Shown one piece after another: positions 32,852-44,176 of a DNA stretch of 64,000 nt. The translations under genes and the position numbers were made by a program. Position 1 is the first letter of the stretch; the number at the start of each line of letters is the position of its first letter. Source of the DNA: Beroe forskalii (Eukaryota > Ctenophora > Nuda > Beroida > Beroidae); the NCBI GenBank assembly GCA_011033025.1, contig WFMF01000624.1, forward strand, positions 23,918 to 87,917, given 5' to 3'. The notes below the pieces were generated by a model that had not been told where the DNA came from, searched no databases, and saw only the letters and a program-made list of their open reading frames with translations.

Positions 32852-33090
32852 GTCTCCCATATAAACTGCTCTGAGTGACGTCACAGATCTAAACGTCAAT
32901 TTTTCTGTATCCTAAACCTATCCATAGCCCTAACCAAAACCCTAACCTTAATCCTAACCCTAACCCTAACAAAGCCTGACCCTAATCGTGACCCTAACCC
33001 TAGTCCTTAAAGCGCTAGGTGCGCTTAATTATATTTTTCTGAGTGACGTCATTGTCATAGATAATGAAGGCTCCCGTTTATATGGGAGAC
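32852..33090. mobile_element. 239-bp MITE-like element enclosing telomere-like repeats
   Basis: Perfect 15-bp inverted ends GTCTCCCATATAAAC and GTTTATATGGGAGAC, with TGAGTGACGTCA inside each end. The middle (32935-33005) is degenerate CCCTAA repeats (CCTAACCCTAACCCTAAC and variants). Target duplication not evident. Confidence 0.7.
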
Positions 33091-34012
33091 TCACCAGGCT
33101 TAGTATATAGTAAAAAAATCACGATCATTTTGCATGTGCATCTTCAACTCTTTGATGCATGTTACCTTGTGTAGGAGACCTAGGTCCCCTGGAGACCGTG
33201 CCCTTTAAGGTAGAGGTGTCATAGAGGGGTCATAGAGTAAAGGTGTCATAGAGGGATCATAAAGGTACCATAGAGGTAAAGTGTCTCAGAGGAACAGCCA
33301 GGTTGAGTACTATATTATCAATCTCCCATGCTCGGATAGGGTTACGGCTATGTAACTGATACCTAACACGACCTGGTTGATAGGGCAATGGCTGCGCCGC
33401 AACGCGTAGCGTGACGTGTCCAGCACGTGACCGAACCAATCACAGGAATCGTGGGACAGAAGTCCACCAGTTCTACTTACCTCTTGTGTCCGCGCCGTAG
33501 CCGGTGCGGCCGTTTTTCACCGGGTTTGGAGCGCTGTGCGCTCAGGTACCCATGTTTGCTAGGGTACTAGGTTATATTCGTAGCTAGAATACCCTCTATC
33601 CTGGGAGTATCCCCTCGTAGTGCTCAAGAGCAACATAGTTTTAAGTAATAGGATATCTTAGGTAAGTTGTAGGGTTAGGAAAATTGTAGTTCAACCGTTG
33701 AAGTAAGGTTAGTATAGGCATATTTAAGGTTAGTTATAGTAATAGGTTAAGGTTTGTTATCGTCATAGTCTAAAGTTAGTTATAATATTCATAGTTTAGT
33801 CATAGAGTATTTAGCCACTAAGGCCTTAGCCACGTAGCATAAGTCAGGGTAACTACGTCTTCCGATTTAATAGAGGTCTCGTAGATGGCTTTAGGTTCCA
33901 GTTCCACCCCATACCAGTTCATAGCTTATTGAGGGTAGCTATTGCCGGGGAGTAGAAGCGATTGTTTTTGTTAATAAATAATTTGATTATCGTTTAAATT
34001 TTTTTTTCCCCC
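33091..34012. other. Unique stretch with a GTCATAGAG minisatellite
   Basis: 33205-33275 repeats AGGTGTCATAGAGGGGTCATAG variants. AGGTTAG-type phrases recur from 33630 to 33790. The stretch ends TTAATAAATAATTTGATTATCG then T and C runs, directly abutting repeat A at 34013; this could be the poly(A) end of a retrosequence. Confidence 0.4.
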
Positions 34013-36297
34013 TCATCTCACCAAATGACGAAAATTAATGAGGACTCTGGTTAGGGCAATCCATGAAGCATCTGCATCAAATGGAAATAATAAAATTGAA
34101 TAGTTGACTCTTAGTCCACAAATATTTTTGTCACTCACTCATAGATTTTATTGTCCCATTCCCCCATATCAGATTGTATAGTAATATTCTCAATTTTAAT
34201 GTGACACCAAATGAATTGAAATTCGAAAGATTTGTTAAATCAAAGATTTTACATTAAGCTATTATGATTAACCACTTCGAATTTTTCATATGGAGTTTTT
34301 ACTACTTACCACTCTCTATCTCTCTTTCTCTCTCTAAATACACTCCCACCTTCTCTCTAAACTCTCAGAATTGTGGAGTTCACAATTGACATTTGACAAG
34401 GGATGTCCTGACAATGACATGAACAATTCCCTGCCAGGTCTCTTTCCTCCTTTTTCAACTTTTCAATGCTTGCAACATAGAAACCAATAAGCAGTATTTT
34501 TATTATGTTTGTGTCTTATTTCTGCTTAATGATGTAATCCAAAGAAGAATGTGAAATGAATATTAGTGTTGATATGTTATCAAATCTTCTTATCAAAAAT
34601 TTTCCATCTATCTATCTATCTATCTATCTATTGCATTGATCTTTGATTTCTGTTTGATGAACTATGTACAGTATATAGAATTTTTGTGTTTCACTGAAAT
34701 GATCAATCACTTCAAATATGTAAATAGATGGGACAATTTGACTATATGGCAAGCCATAGGATATGTCCTGGTCATACCTAGTTTCGAGGAGGCCATAGCT
34801 AGACATTGTCTTTTTATAAGATGATATAATTTAATTGATAAGAAATGTGTTGAACTTGATTGCTTTTAGCATTGACTGTGGGGGACCCCATAGTAAAACA
34901 CTGAGAACGCAAAAATGGATTCAAATCAGATCTACTTTACACTGCTGGTTTACTGCCAGTTTCAAGAATACAACATTGAAAATGATTATATTATTTCTCG
35001 TCTTCAGAAAACTCCATTTGGTGATAAGCACCTTCCTCAAATTTGATTGTAATTAGTAGTGTTGAAAATTTATTTACTACCTTGCCTACAATAAGAGGCA
35101 GGATAATGTCATTGTAATGTTATCTATCTTTGAGATAGATAACTGCTGGGTCAAAATAGACTCAACCAAGGTATGACAAGGTAAGGTAGATTAAGACAAA
35201 GTAGGGTAGATTATGACAAGGTAAGGTTGATAATCAATTTCTAGCAAAGAAAATCTGGTGATATGTAGCTTTCAACTTCAGAAGGTCATCCCTATAGAAA
35301 AATCTAGCCTTGGTCAGTTCTAGCTCTAGGAATATTGGTTGATTGATTTAAACCATTTGTAATGGCATGATTTGGGCTGGGCCTTTGCCCTTTACAAAAG
35401 TACAAAGAAGAGTACCTATATTCAACCATTAGTAGGATTGTAATTCAATTCTCTCAGACACAATATGGCTATTAGTTGTCTTATTTTTTGGGTCATGATA
35501 CTTGGTAGGTATGGATTGTCTATTGTCAACTAATCAATTCATGACCTCCATTACACAGATGTCTGCCCTATAACATCAAAATTATATAATGAAAACTTTC
35601 TGAAGGTAATTTTAGATTCTCATGATAACCAATAAGTAATTATTCTCACCATTGTTGCAAAAACTTGTCACCATTTGATTCCAATTATCCAATATTTCCA
35701 GCATATGGCAAGCTGAGTTGTGATTTTGGGTTGGTGTTGAGCAAAAGCAGTCTGCAGCAATATCACAGACAAAGGTACAACGATCCTAACTCTTCAGCAT
35801 CAAGCATGGTAAGATTCTGAATTTAAACATTAAGCCTATTTAGGGCTACTGAGTCTATGGACTCAGTGGCAGAACAATGTCAAACTCACTAACCTGAAAG
35901 CAAACTAATACATTATAATAATATAATATCAATACTGTGGTTTTTCATGTTGTTATCATAATTCACCTGCCTGCAGTCAAACTTATAAACTCAGATGAGC
36001 TGAAAATATTGGAAATGTGTTTGACTTGAACCCACAGTCTTGGTGCCCAGTTAGTTGTTAGTTGTTTTGCTAAGTGGGCTATTGGTGTGATTGCTCAATT
36101 GGTACAGCAGAGACTGACACCAGAGGTTGTGGGACGTTATGGCCAAGAATCTGATACCTATTTCATTAATTTTTATCGTTTTCAATACTTTTCAGGTTTG
36201 AGTTTTGACATGATCAATCCCTGTATTGTGGTATTTTGCTGAGACTTGAGCTGCTATCGCCTTACACCTGTAAACCAAACCATGTGAATCACATCCA
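34013..36297 (+). repeat. Repeat A, copy 3 (uninterrupted, longest copy)
   Basis: 34013-34845 equals copy 1 without the LINE; 34824-35195 equals copy 2. The part from 35195 to 36297 extends beyond both other copies but is duplicated at 36797-38270. Contains the (CTAT)n run at 34604-34631 and a tRNA-like patch at 36085-36145. No coding frame of note. Confidence 0.8.
36085..36145 (+). other. tRNA-like patch, copy 1 (possible SINE relic)
   Basis: GGTGTGATTGCTCAATTGGT is like a tRNA D-arm with its A box, followed by an anticodon-arm-like ACTGACACCAG and AGGTTGTGGGAC in the T-arm (B box) position. The B box is degenerate and no cloverleaf closes, so this is not a functional tRNA. Confidence 0.3.
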
Positions 36298-36796
36298 TTA
36301 ATAGAACACTAATGATTTTTAAAACCCCATGTTGGTTTTTCCACCCTTTTTTTTTCAAAAAAGAAAAATTAATTCTTCAACAAAAATTTTTCAATTTTAA
36401 TTATTTACTTTTTTAAAACTTGTAAGAATGGGGGTTTTTACTGATTTTGATTTTTTATGTTTATTTGATGTAAGCAATTTACCCTTCATCAATTTTTGAC
36501 AACCCAATTTCATTATTTCAAGCTTTAGAATTTTTGGAAATTTGATTTTATATATTAATGCAAATGTAAATATAAAATTTTTCACGTTTTGGGAAATAAA
36601 ACCCAAAAAATTAATTTTTTTTAATCCTTTTTTTGCAAAAACTTCATAATAACAATATAAATAATGGATTACTTTTTTTTTAAAAGGGGAAAAATTTTAA
36701 AAAAAAGTAAAGGGGGCCCCCCGGGGGGGCCCCCTTTTTCTGTAAAAAATTTTTTTTAAACCTTTTGAAATTTTTTTTTTTTTAAAAAAAAAAAAA
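36298..36796. other. Homopolymer-rich, probably corrupted sequence
   Basis: Dense runs of T, A, G and C (for example GGGGGGCCCCCCGGGGGG-like runs at 36711-36735). Order-preserving weak similarity to 38275-38600 (TTTTTCAATTTTAATTATT, TTTTTTATGTTT, TTTGATGTAAGCAA) indicates a badly called copy of that segment, not a real insertion. Confidence 0.65.
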
Positions 36797-38270
36797 ATAT
36801 AATTTAATTGATAAGAAATGTGTTGAACTTGATTGCTTTTAGCATTGACTGTGGGGACCCCATAGTAAAACACTGAGAATAAAAATGGATTCAAATCAGA
36901 TCTACTTTACACTGCTGGTTTACTGCCAGTTTCAAGAATACAACATTGAAAATGATTATATTATTTCTCGTCTTCAGAAAACTCCATTTGGTGATAAGCA
37001 CCTTCCTCAAATTTGATTGTAATTAGTAGTGTTGAAAATTTATTTACTACCTTGCCTACAATAAGAGGCAGGATAATGTCATTGTAATGTTATCTATCTT
37101 TGAGATAGATAACTGCTGGGTCAAAATAGACTCAACCAAGGTATGACAAGGTAAGGTAGATTAAGACAAAGGAGGGTAGATTATGACAAGGTAAGGTTGA
37201 TAATCAATTTCTAGCAAAGAAAATCTGGTGATATGTAGCTTTCAACTTCAGAAGGTCATCCCTATAGAAAAATCTAGCCTTGGTCAGTTCTAGCTCTAGG
37301 AATATTGGTTGATTGATTTAAACCATTTGTAATGGCATGATTTGGGCTGGGCCTTTGCCCTTTACAAAAGTACAAAGAAGAGTACCTATATTCAACCATT
37401 AGTAGGATTGTAATTCAATTCTCTCAGACACAATATGGCTATTAGTTGTCTTATTTTTTGGGTCATGATACTTGGTAGGTATGGATTGTCTATTGTCAAC
37501 TAATCAATTCATGACCTCCATTACACAGATGTCTGCCCTATGCCCTCAAAATTATATAATGAAAACTTTCTGAAGGTAATTTTAGATTCTCATGATAACC
37601 AATAAGTAATTATTCTCACCATTGTTGCAAAAACTTGTCACCATTTGATTCCAATTATCCAATATTTCCAGCATATGGCAAGCTGAGTTGTGATTTTGGG
37701 TTGGTGTTGAGCAAAAGCAGTCTGCAGCAATATCACAGACAAAGGTACAACGATCCTAACTCTTCAGCATCAAGCATGGTAAGATTCTGAATTTAAACAT
37801 TAAGCCTATTTAGGGCTACTGAGTCTATGGACTCAGTGGCAGAACAATGCCAAACTCACTAACCTGAAAGCAAACTAATACATTATAATAATATAATATC
37901 AATACTGTGGTTTTTCATGTTGTTATCATAATTCACCTGCCTGCAGTCAAACTTATAAACTCAGATGAGCTGAAAATATTGGAAATGTGTTTGACTTGAA
38001 CCCACAGTCTTGGTGCCCAGTTAGTTGTTAGTTGTTTTGCTAAGTGGGCTATTGGTGTGATTGCTCAATTGGTACAGCAGAGGACTGGACACCAGGAGGT
38101 TGTGGGACGTTATGGCCAAGAATCTGATACCTATTTCATTAATTTTTATCGTTTTCAATACTTTTCAGGTTTGAGTTTTGACATGATCAATCCCTGTATT
38201 GTGGTATTTTGCTGAGACTTGAGCTGCTATCGCCTTACACCTGTAAACCAAACCATGTGAATCACATCCA
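36797..38270 (+). repeat. Direct duplicate of 34824-36297
   Basis: Near identical over ~1.47 kb; differences are mainly single-base or homopolymer changes (for example GTGGGGGACC against GTGGGGACC, AGAGACTGACACC against AGAGGACTGGACACC). Its continuation to 38650 is the clean version of the corrupted stretch 36298-36796. Confidence 0.9.
38055..38117 (+). other. tRNA-like patch, copy 2
   Basis: The same patch as at 36085-36145 with extra G residues (GAGGACTGGACACCAGGAGG), which brings it closer to a tRNA anticodon arm. Still no complete cloverleaf. Confidence 0.3.
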
Positions 38271-38649
38271 ACAGGTAAGAAAACATTATTTCAAAATAGA
38301 AATAATTTTTCAATTGTAATTATTGGTACTTTATTATTAAACTTGGTAAGCTAAGGGGCTGGTGGTTTTAGGCTGATTTCTCGATTTTTTGATGTTTCAT
38401 TTGATGTCAATGACACCATCTCAATTCCTTGGCATCACATTAAAACCCTGACACCACCTGAGATTTCATTACTTAGGCATCAGACTTGTATGAATGTTTT
38501 GGAAATCTTGAGTTTGTGATATGATGTACCTATAAGCAAATGTAAGATGATGCACTCAACATTTTATCATCACGTTTTGGACAACTAAGTTTCAGAAAAT
38601 CTGAATTTCCGCTTCGTATGTACAGCTACCTTTTGAATTGCAAACATCT
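38271..38649. other. Unique continuation of the duplicated segment
   Basis: No gene recognised; serves as the clean reference for 36298-36796. Confidence 0.4.
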
Positions 38650-38774
38650 TACTATATATAATGCGTGTTGTTAATATATATATATATATGTGGCAGGCGT
38701 TAGCAATTTCAAGTAGGCAATGAAATTATTATTTAATCGTGTTGCAAAAACTTTATAATAAATCAGAAAAATAA

Positions 38775-41321
38775 GGGGGGATTGTAGCCCAAAAAAAACC
38801 AAGCCCTACCCTATTTTTCGATTCTTGGGCTAGGTTTTTTTTGGTTTTTTTAGGTTTTTTTTGGGTTACATTTTGGTCATTTCTGGGGCTTTTTCCAATG
38901 AATTTTGACATAAAAATCTGTTGTTTTTGAACATAAATTTCACAGTCTGTGGCTTTTAAAGTTTATTTGGTGAATAGAAACGGCTATTTTCACATTTTCA
39001 GAGCTTGAAGGGCTTAGGTATCACCTAACAGTAAAATGCACAATATTGCCTGACTAACTGGTGTCTTTGCTGACTTACTGGTGACTCTTGCCTCAGTGAC
39101 TGGTGACCCATGCCAGACCCAGCTTGTAACTTTGCCTAACTCACTGGTGACTATGACCTGATCAATGGGACCTCAAACCTGAGCGGCTGTGACTCCTGGC
39201 TGACAAGCTGAGTGCTGTCCAGCTTTGCAACTCTTGCCTAATTCACTGTTGACTCTGACCTGACCAACTAGGGCCTCTTTCTCTCTAGCCTGACTGAATT
39301 ATGACTTTTGCCTGACCTATTGGCTTTTTGGTGACCTTTACCCGAACTCCAGATGGCAATTCTTGCATGATCAAATTGTGACCCAAATTGTGACCAAGTT
39401 AGGCCTTTTGCCTGAATTCCTCAATGACTGGTGACTCCCCATTACCTGATCTCCCGGCGCCTCCTACTTGACCTACTAGCGTCTCTCATCTGGCTTACTG
39501 ACAACCTAAGCTGACCTAATAAGGAACCTTATCTGGCCTACTGGCGACTCTTACCTGGCCTAGTGACGCTTCTTATCTGACCTACTGACTAATCTTCTCT
39601 GACCTACTTGCGAATCTTACCTGACCTACTTTGTACTTTCGACCATTGCCTGACCATAGGTGACAGCAGACACTTACCCAGACCCAGCTGGTACTTGCCT
39701 GATCCACTAGTAAAGGGCAGTAAAACTTAAATTAAAAGCTCAAATAGATATAACTGTTTTAGCCATTGGCGTCTCTTGATCCTACCTGACCTACTAACGT
39801 CTTCTGATCCTACCTGACCTACTAGCTTCTCCTGATCCCACTGACCTACTGGCGTCTTCTGATCCTACCTGACTAACTGGCATATTCTGGACTGATCCTA
39901 CCTGACCTACTGGTGTCTCCTGATCCAGCCTGACGTACTGGCATCTCCTGATACTACCTTACCTATTGGCATGTCCTGATCCTACCTTACCTACTGGCGT
40001 CTCTAGTTCCTACCTGACCTATGACTGGCGTCTCCTGATCCTACCTGACCTGCATCTGGCGTCTTCTGATCCTACCTGAGCATCGTGATCCTACCTGACC
40101 TAATGGCATCTTCTGATCCTACCGTACCTACTGGTGACTGCTATCCTACTTGATCTACTGGCGTATCCGGTTCCTACCTGACCTATAACTGGCGTCTCCT
40201 GATCCTACCTTATGACCCAGCTGGTACTTCTGGTATGACCCACTGCTGACTCTTAGCTGATCAAGTAACCCACTGGTGATTCTGAAGTGATATTCTGGCC
40301 AAATACCCTCCTGCATGAACCAGAGGCTGACTAGACCCTTGGCGGCATCCTTTTCAGACTCACTTCTCCCAGCGTTAATTGCTCAATTATGACTTCACAG
40401 GACAGTAGGACACGTTTCATCAACAAGTCGACTCTCAAAGAAGCTGGTGGCACTTTCCTGTCCCTTGCCACACAGATGACTTTTGACAGCTCGTGAAAGA
40501 TATGCTGAGCATCAATAATCAAGCCTTGCTGACTGATGAAGCCTTTATCATTGCTTGGTGACTAAGTGCCTACAAACTGGTCTTCTGGTGATCATTGTGG
40601 CTGACCTTTGTCAATCATGATTTAGCAAGAATGCTAAATTGCTCTCAACTAAGCCGACCTTCATCTGGCGACCTTCACCTGGTGCCTTGTTGGTCCTTTC
40701 TTGCCCCCTTGTGACTCCCAGCTGACTCCCTGTAACACTTCTCTGGCCTCTGGTGACACTAGTCTGACCTCCTCATGAAGCCTTATCTCGCCCTGAGATG
40801 CGATGTAACACTTGGTGAATCCTTGGCCCTTCGTAATCCGGCCCTGGAGAACCAAGGACGACTTTTGAAGGACCCTCGGGTCTTGAATAACCCCTACGTG
40901 GTAATGAGTGGCCAGAGCGCTCTTGTTTAGACCAGTTTGGCCTGATTCGACACCTTTTGATCCTTTGCTGTTCCTCTCTAATCACTGTTGGACCAAGGTC
41001 CCGTGCTATCTCATGATTTTCCGTTGTACCTTATCAAAAAGCACTGAGGGCTCTTAAAATGCTTCTCAAATGCTAATTAAGTCCTTAAAATAGTGATTTA
41101 AGCCATCTGTAATTATTGAAAACTATTGAGTATCAATAAGAATATGTAAATAACACAAATAACACATTGGTGTGAAATGTCCAAAAAGTTCAAAAATCCA
41201 ACCAAAAAACCAAAAAAACCAAAAAAACCGAAAAAAACCAAAAAACCAAAAAAACCAAGCCCTACCCCAAATTTGGGATCTTGGGCTTGGTTTTTTGGTT
41301 TTTGGTTTTTGGGCTAATCCC
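38775..41321. mobile_element. 2.55-kb inserted element (family F)
   Basis: Ends GGGGGGATTGTAGCCC and GGGCTAATCCC are imperfect inverted repeats, each followed inward by AAAAAACCAAGCCCTACCC-type sequence. AAATAA stands on both sides (38769-38774 and 41322-41327), and the uninterrupted block at 3576-3600 has one copy. The middle is degenerate repeats; no transposase. Assignment to a superfamily is open because a 6-bp duplication does not decide it. Confidence 0.65.
39040..40330 (+). repeat. ~28-bp minisatellite TGATCCTACCTGACCTACTGGCGTC
   Basis: Two tiers: 39040-39700 very degenerate CTGACCTACTGGTGACTC units, and 39770-40210 well-kept CTGATCCTACCTGACCTACT units ending GGCGTCTC. Further decayed units run to about 40780. 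It makes up most of element F. Confidence 0.75.
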
Positions 41322-41871
41322 AAATAATGAGAAATTTTGTCGGCCACCCTGAGGGCATGGGTGGCCGCCCTTTTTCCGCAAAAATTAAACTTTAGAATTT
41401 TTTCAAAATTCCTTCGCTATCGTGTTGCTTATGATGAATAAAAATTTTGAGAATTTTGTCCGAATTATTGGGTCACCCTGAGGGGCGTGGGGGGCCACGC
41501 CCTTTTTTCGCAAAAATTAAACTTTCGAATTTTTCAAAATTCCTTCGCCATTGAGTTGCTTATGATGAATAAAAATTTTGAAAATTTTGTCCGAATTATT
41601 GGGTCACTCTGAGGAGCGTGGGAGGCCACGCCCTTTTTTCGCAAAATTAAACTTTCGAATTTTTTCAAAATTCATTCACCATCAAGTTGCTTATGATGAA
41701 TAAAAAGTTTTGAGAATTTTGTCCGAATTATTGGGTCACCCTAAGGGGCGTGGAGGCCACACCCTTTTTTCGCAAAATAGATTTCAGCCTGTTCATAGAA
41801 CAAGCACAGATACACGCCTAGAATCAGAAGCAATCATGCTTTTTTACGACACAATTTACTGCATTGACAAA

Positions 41872-42931
41872 TCTTACTTATAAAGTCGCGCGTTCATTTC
41901 AGTTTAATGCTGTTTTGATTTCGCTGCTCCGTAACTTTTGATCTGATTGGAATTTTTGATGCGGTAAAAAATATTCAATCAATTTGAATTAAAAATTTGC
42001 AAACGAGGTGCTGCGCAGCAGCGCCGAGTGAGCTGTGTATATGCAGGCCCAACGGGCCTGCTAGTCTTACTTATAAAGGCAAAAGGGGGAGAAGAGACAT
42101 CGTTGCTTTGGAAACCAATTCTGTGCACGTGCATATTAAAATCAGTTCTTTTAGACTGCTTTATATTACGCCGCTACTGTTAAATGCTGTACTGTAGCTT
42201 TTGAAAATTTGACGCTGTTTTTCTTCAAATTCAAGATCTCAAGACTTCAAGATGGAGAATGTACATTACTAGAATAACAGAGGTTATTTCAGATGGTTTG
42301 TTTTCATAAAACTGTGGCATAAAATTGTTCAATGTCAGTATGACAATCGGTTGTCTGAATTAACATCACGTTGGAATCAAAGCGGAACAAAAGTCACGTG
42401 GTTTAGCACGACTAAGAGTAACCGAAGGATTTTTATTTTCCACTCTGCTCTTTCATAAAATTGAATATTCGATTTATTTGCTCACAACTTTTGATCTGAT
42501 AGTAATTTTTTGATTCGGTAAAATTATTCCATCAATTGGAATGGTACAGTGTTAGGAATTTGCGAACGAGGTGCTGCATAGCAGCACCGAGTGATCTATG
42601 TGTTTGCAGGCCGAACGGGCCCGCTAGTCTCTAATATAATTTCGCAACCTCTGTACTATTATCATTTTTTGTACGTAGTAACGTCTTTTGTCCTTTTGTA
42701 GACACATTTTGGAGCGCCCACGTGAAGTATGGATATAGGCGCGCGCGTTGCTATGGTTACATATTGCGCGCGCGTTCATTTCTGTTTAATGTTGTTTTGA
42801 ATACGTTGATCTGTAACTTTTGGAATTTTTGATGCGGCAAAAAGTAATTAGGTGATTTGAAATTTGTGAACGAGGTGTTGCGTAGCAGCGCCGAGTGAGC
42901 TGAGCATTAGCAGGTCCAACGGGCCTGCTAG
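41872..42931 (+). mobile_element. Tandem array of three Helitron units
   Basis: Opposite orientation to the first array. Units: 41872-42064, 42065-42627 and 42628-42931. The outer 5' junction is A|TCTTACTTATAAAG and the outer 3' end CTAG|T. Inner junctions are CTAG|TCTTAC and CTAG|TCTCTAATATAATTTCGC with no base between. Each unit ends with TGCGAACGAGGTGCTGC, GCAGCGCCGAGTGA, then a GCAGGCCC / GGGCCTGC hairpin (variants GGCCGAACGGGCC, AGGTCCAACGGGCCT). Units have different 5' parts but a shared 3' end, and none encodes Rep/helicase. Confidence 0.88.
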
Positions 42932-42954
42932 TAATATATAAAATAGACGCTGTT

Positions 42955-43085
42955 TTTCTTCCTTGGCATCGCTTTCTACCTTGACACCGCTTTACCACTT
43001 TTTCAACTTGGCACTGCTTTAATACCTGGACAGCAACTTGACGCCGCTTAACTAAAAGCAAATACAACCTTGACACTGCTTTACG
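42955..43085 (+). repeat. Degenerate ACCTTGACACCGCTTT repeat
   Basis: Around six units of about 20-22 bp. A longer relative lies at 47035-47400 and, inverted, at 59480-59860. Confidence 0.7.
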
Positions 43086-43676
43086 TTCTCGTATCTGCCT
43101 TACCTTCGCGGCCCGAATATCTGGCAGGCTATCAACTCAATACTACGGAGCAAGATTATGAGGCCATATCAACGACAGATTGATCAAGCATTCCTCGACC
43201 CACGTACACTATGATATATTGCACCCGTCGGAAAATTAAATGAGTTTTAAACTTTACAACACTACTTTATACAATCAAATTTGAGAGGACATGTAACAGA
43301 GTCAATATATCTTATGTTGTACAGAGGGTTACAAACCCCTCAGTTGTCCTCACCTAGCGTTTCACTTCGTTAATATGCTATAACCACCATTGGGGAGCTG
43401 AAGTTCCTAATTGAGCACTTGTTTTAGTTACAGCCTGGTGTCTATCTCACTGGCTGCCAGTTGTAGAACCTTCGCCTGGAACTCGCCTTTATTTCTCAGT
43501 AAATCCTACTTCCATTGTACCTGTTTCATGTCGTAAGCTTTTAAGTAAGGGGTTGCAAGCTGGGATCTGAAGTGTGAACTGATGTAAAAAATGTGCATTT
43601 TCCTGTCAAAATACCAATGAGTGGATTCTGAGGTTGAATCAGTTGAATCACGAAAATCCAAGTGATAATGAAGGGT
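43086..43676. other. Unassigned
   Basis: No repeats, structures or frames of note. Confidence 0.4.
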
Positions 43677-43815
43677 TTAGTAACGAGTAAAAATTGCTAA
43701 CCGTGATATTAAACACGAGGGGCGAAGGCCCCAGTGTGTAATATCGCATTAAGAACCGAGGCCGAAGGCCGAGGTTTTTTATTGCAGGGGTTTGCACTTT
43801 TTACGAGTTATTAAA
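43677..43815. mobile_element. ~140-bp foldback element with two CGAAGG hairpins
   Basis: Ends TTAGTAACGAGTAAAAATTGC and GCACTTTTTACGAGTTATTAA are imperfect inverted repeats. Inside lie GGGGCGAAGGCCCC and GAGGCCGAAGGCCGAGG, two small GC hairpins with GAA loops. Confidence 0.55.
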
Positions 43816-44084
43816 GTGAATTATGTACCGTAATTACTCGTAAAAAAGGGGATAATTTCAAATACAAGGAAATGTTCTAATTTATGATATGAAGCTACAA
43901 CTGGGTCGACTGTGCGAAATTATAAATTATTAAGAAAGGCACTGTTCCACTGCACCATAATAAATTATTATGACCTTCAGTGCGTAATAAATCCGGATTT
44001 AGGCACTTCAGTGCGTAATAATTTATTGCGCACGGTACCCTGGTGCCTATAGGGTTTTTGAATACATAGCAAAAACATGCCTGG
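43816..44084. repeat. Palindromic patch with AATAAATTATT and CAGTGCGTAATAA
   Basis: ACTGCACCATAATAAATTATTATG, CTTCAGTGCGTAATAA and ATTTATTGCGCACGGTACC form several overlapping short inverted repeats around 43945-44045. No gene. Confidence 0.45.
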
Positions 44085-44176
44085 AAGGTGCATAATACTG
44101 CGTTATACTATAACAGCATACTCCTCCAAAAATACCTCGAGTAGTTAACTATGAATGTTACAGTAGTTTCTTATAT

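Larger units (their letters stand above)
38650..41790 (-). repeat. Block S copy 3, split by a 2.5-kb insertion
   Basis: 38650-38774 is the reverse of the block tail (3576-3715), and 41322-41790 is the reverse of about four 120-bp satellite units. The intact order in copy 1 shows that 38775-41321 is inserted. Confidence 0.8.

Noticed and set aside
32935-33005. Chromosome-end telomere
   Set aside because: Degenerate, short and enclosed in a MITE-like element with unique DNA on both sides.
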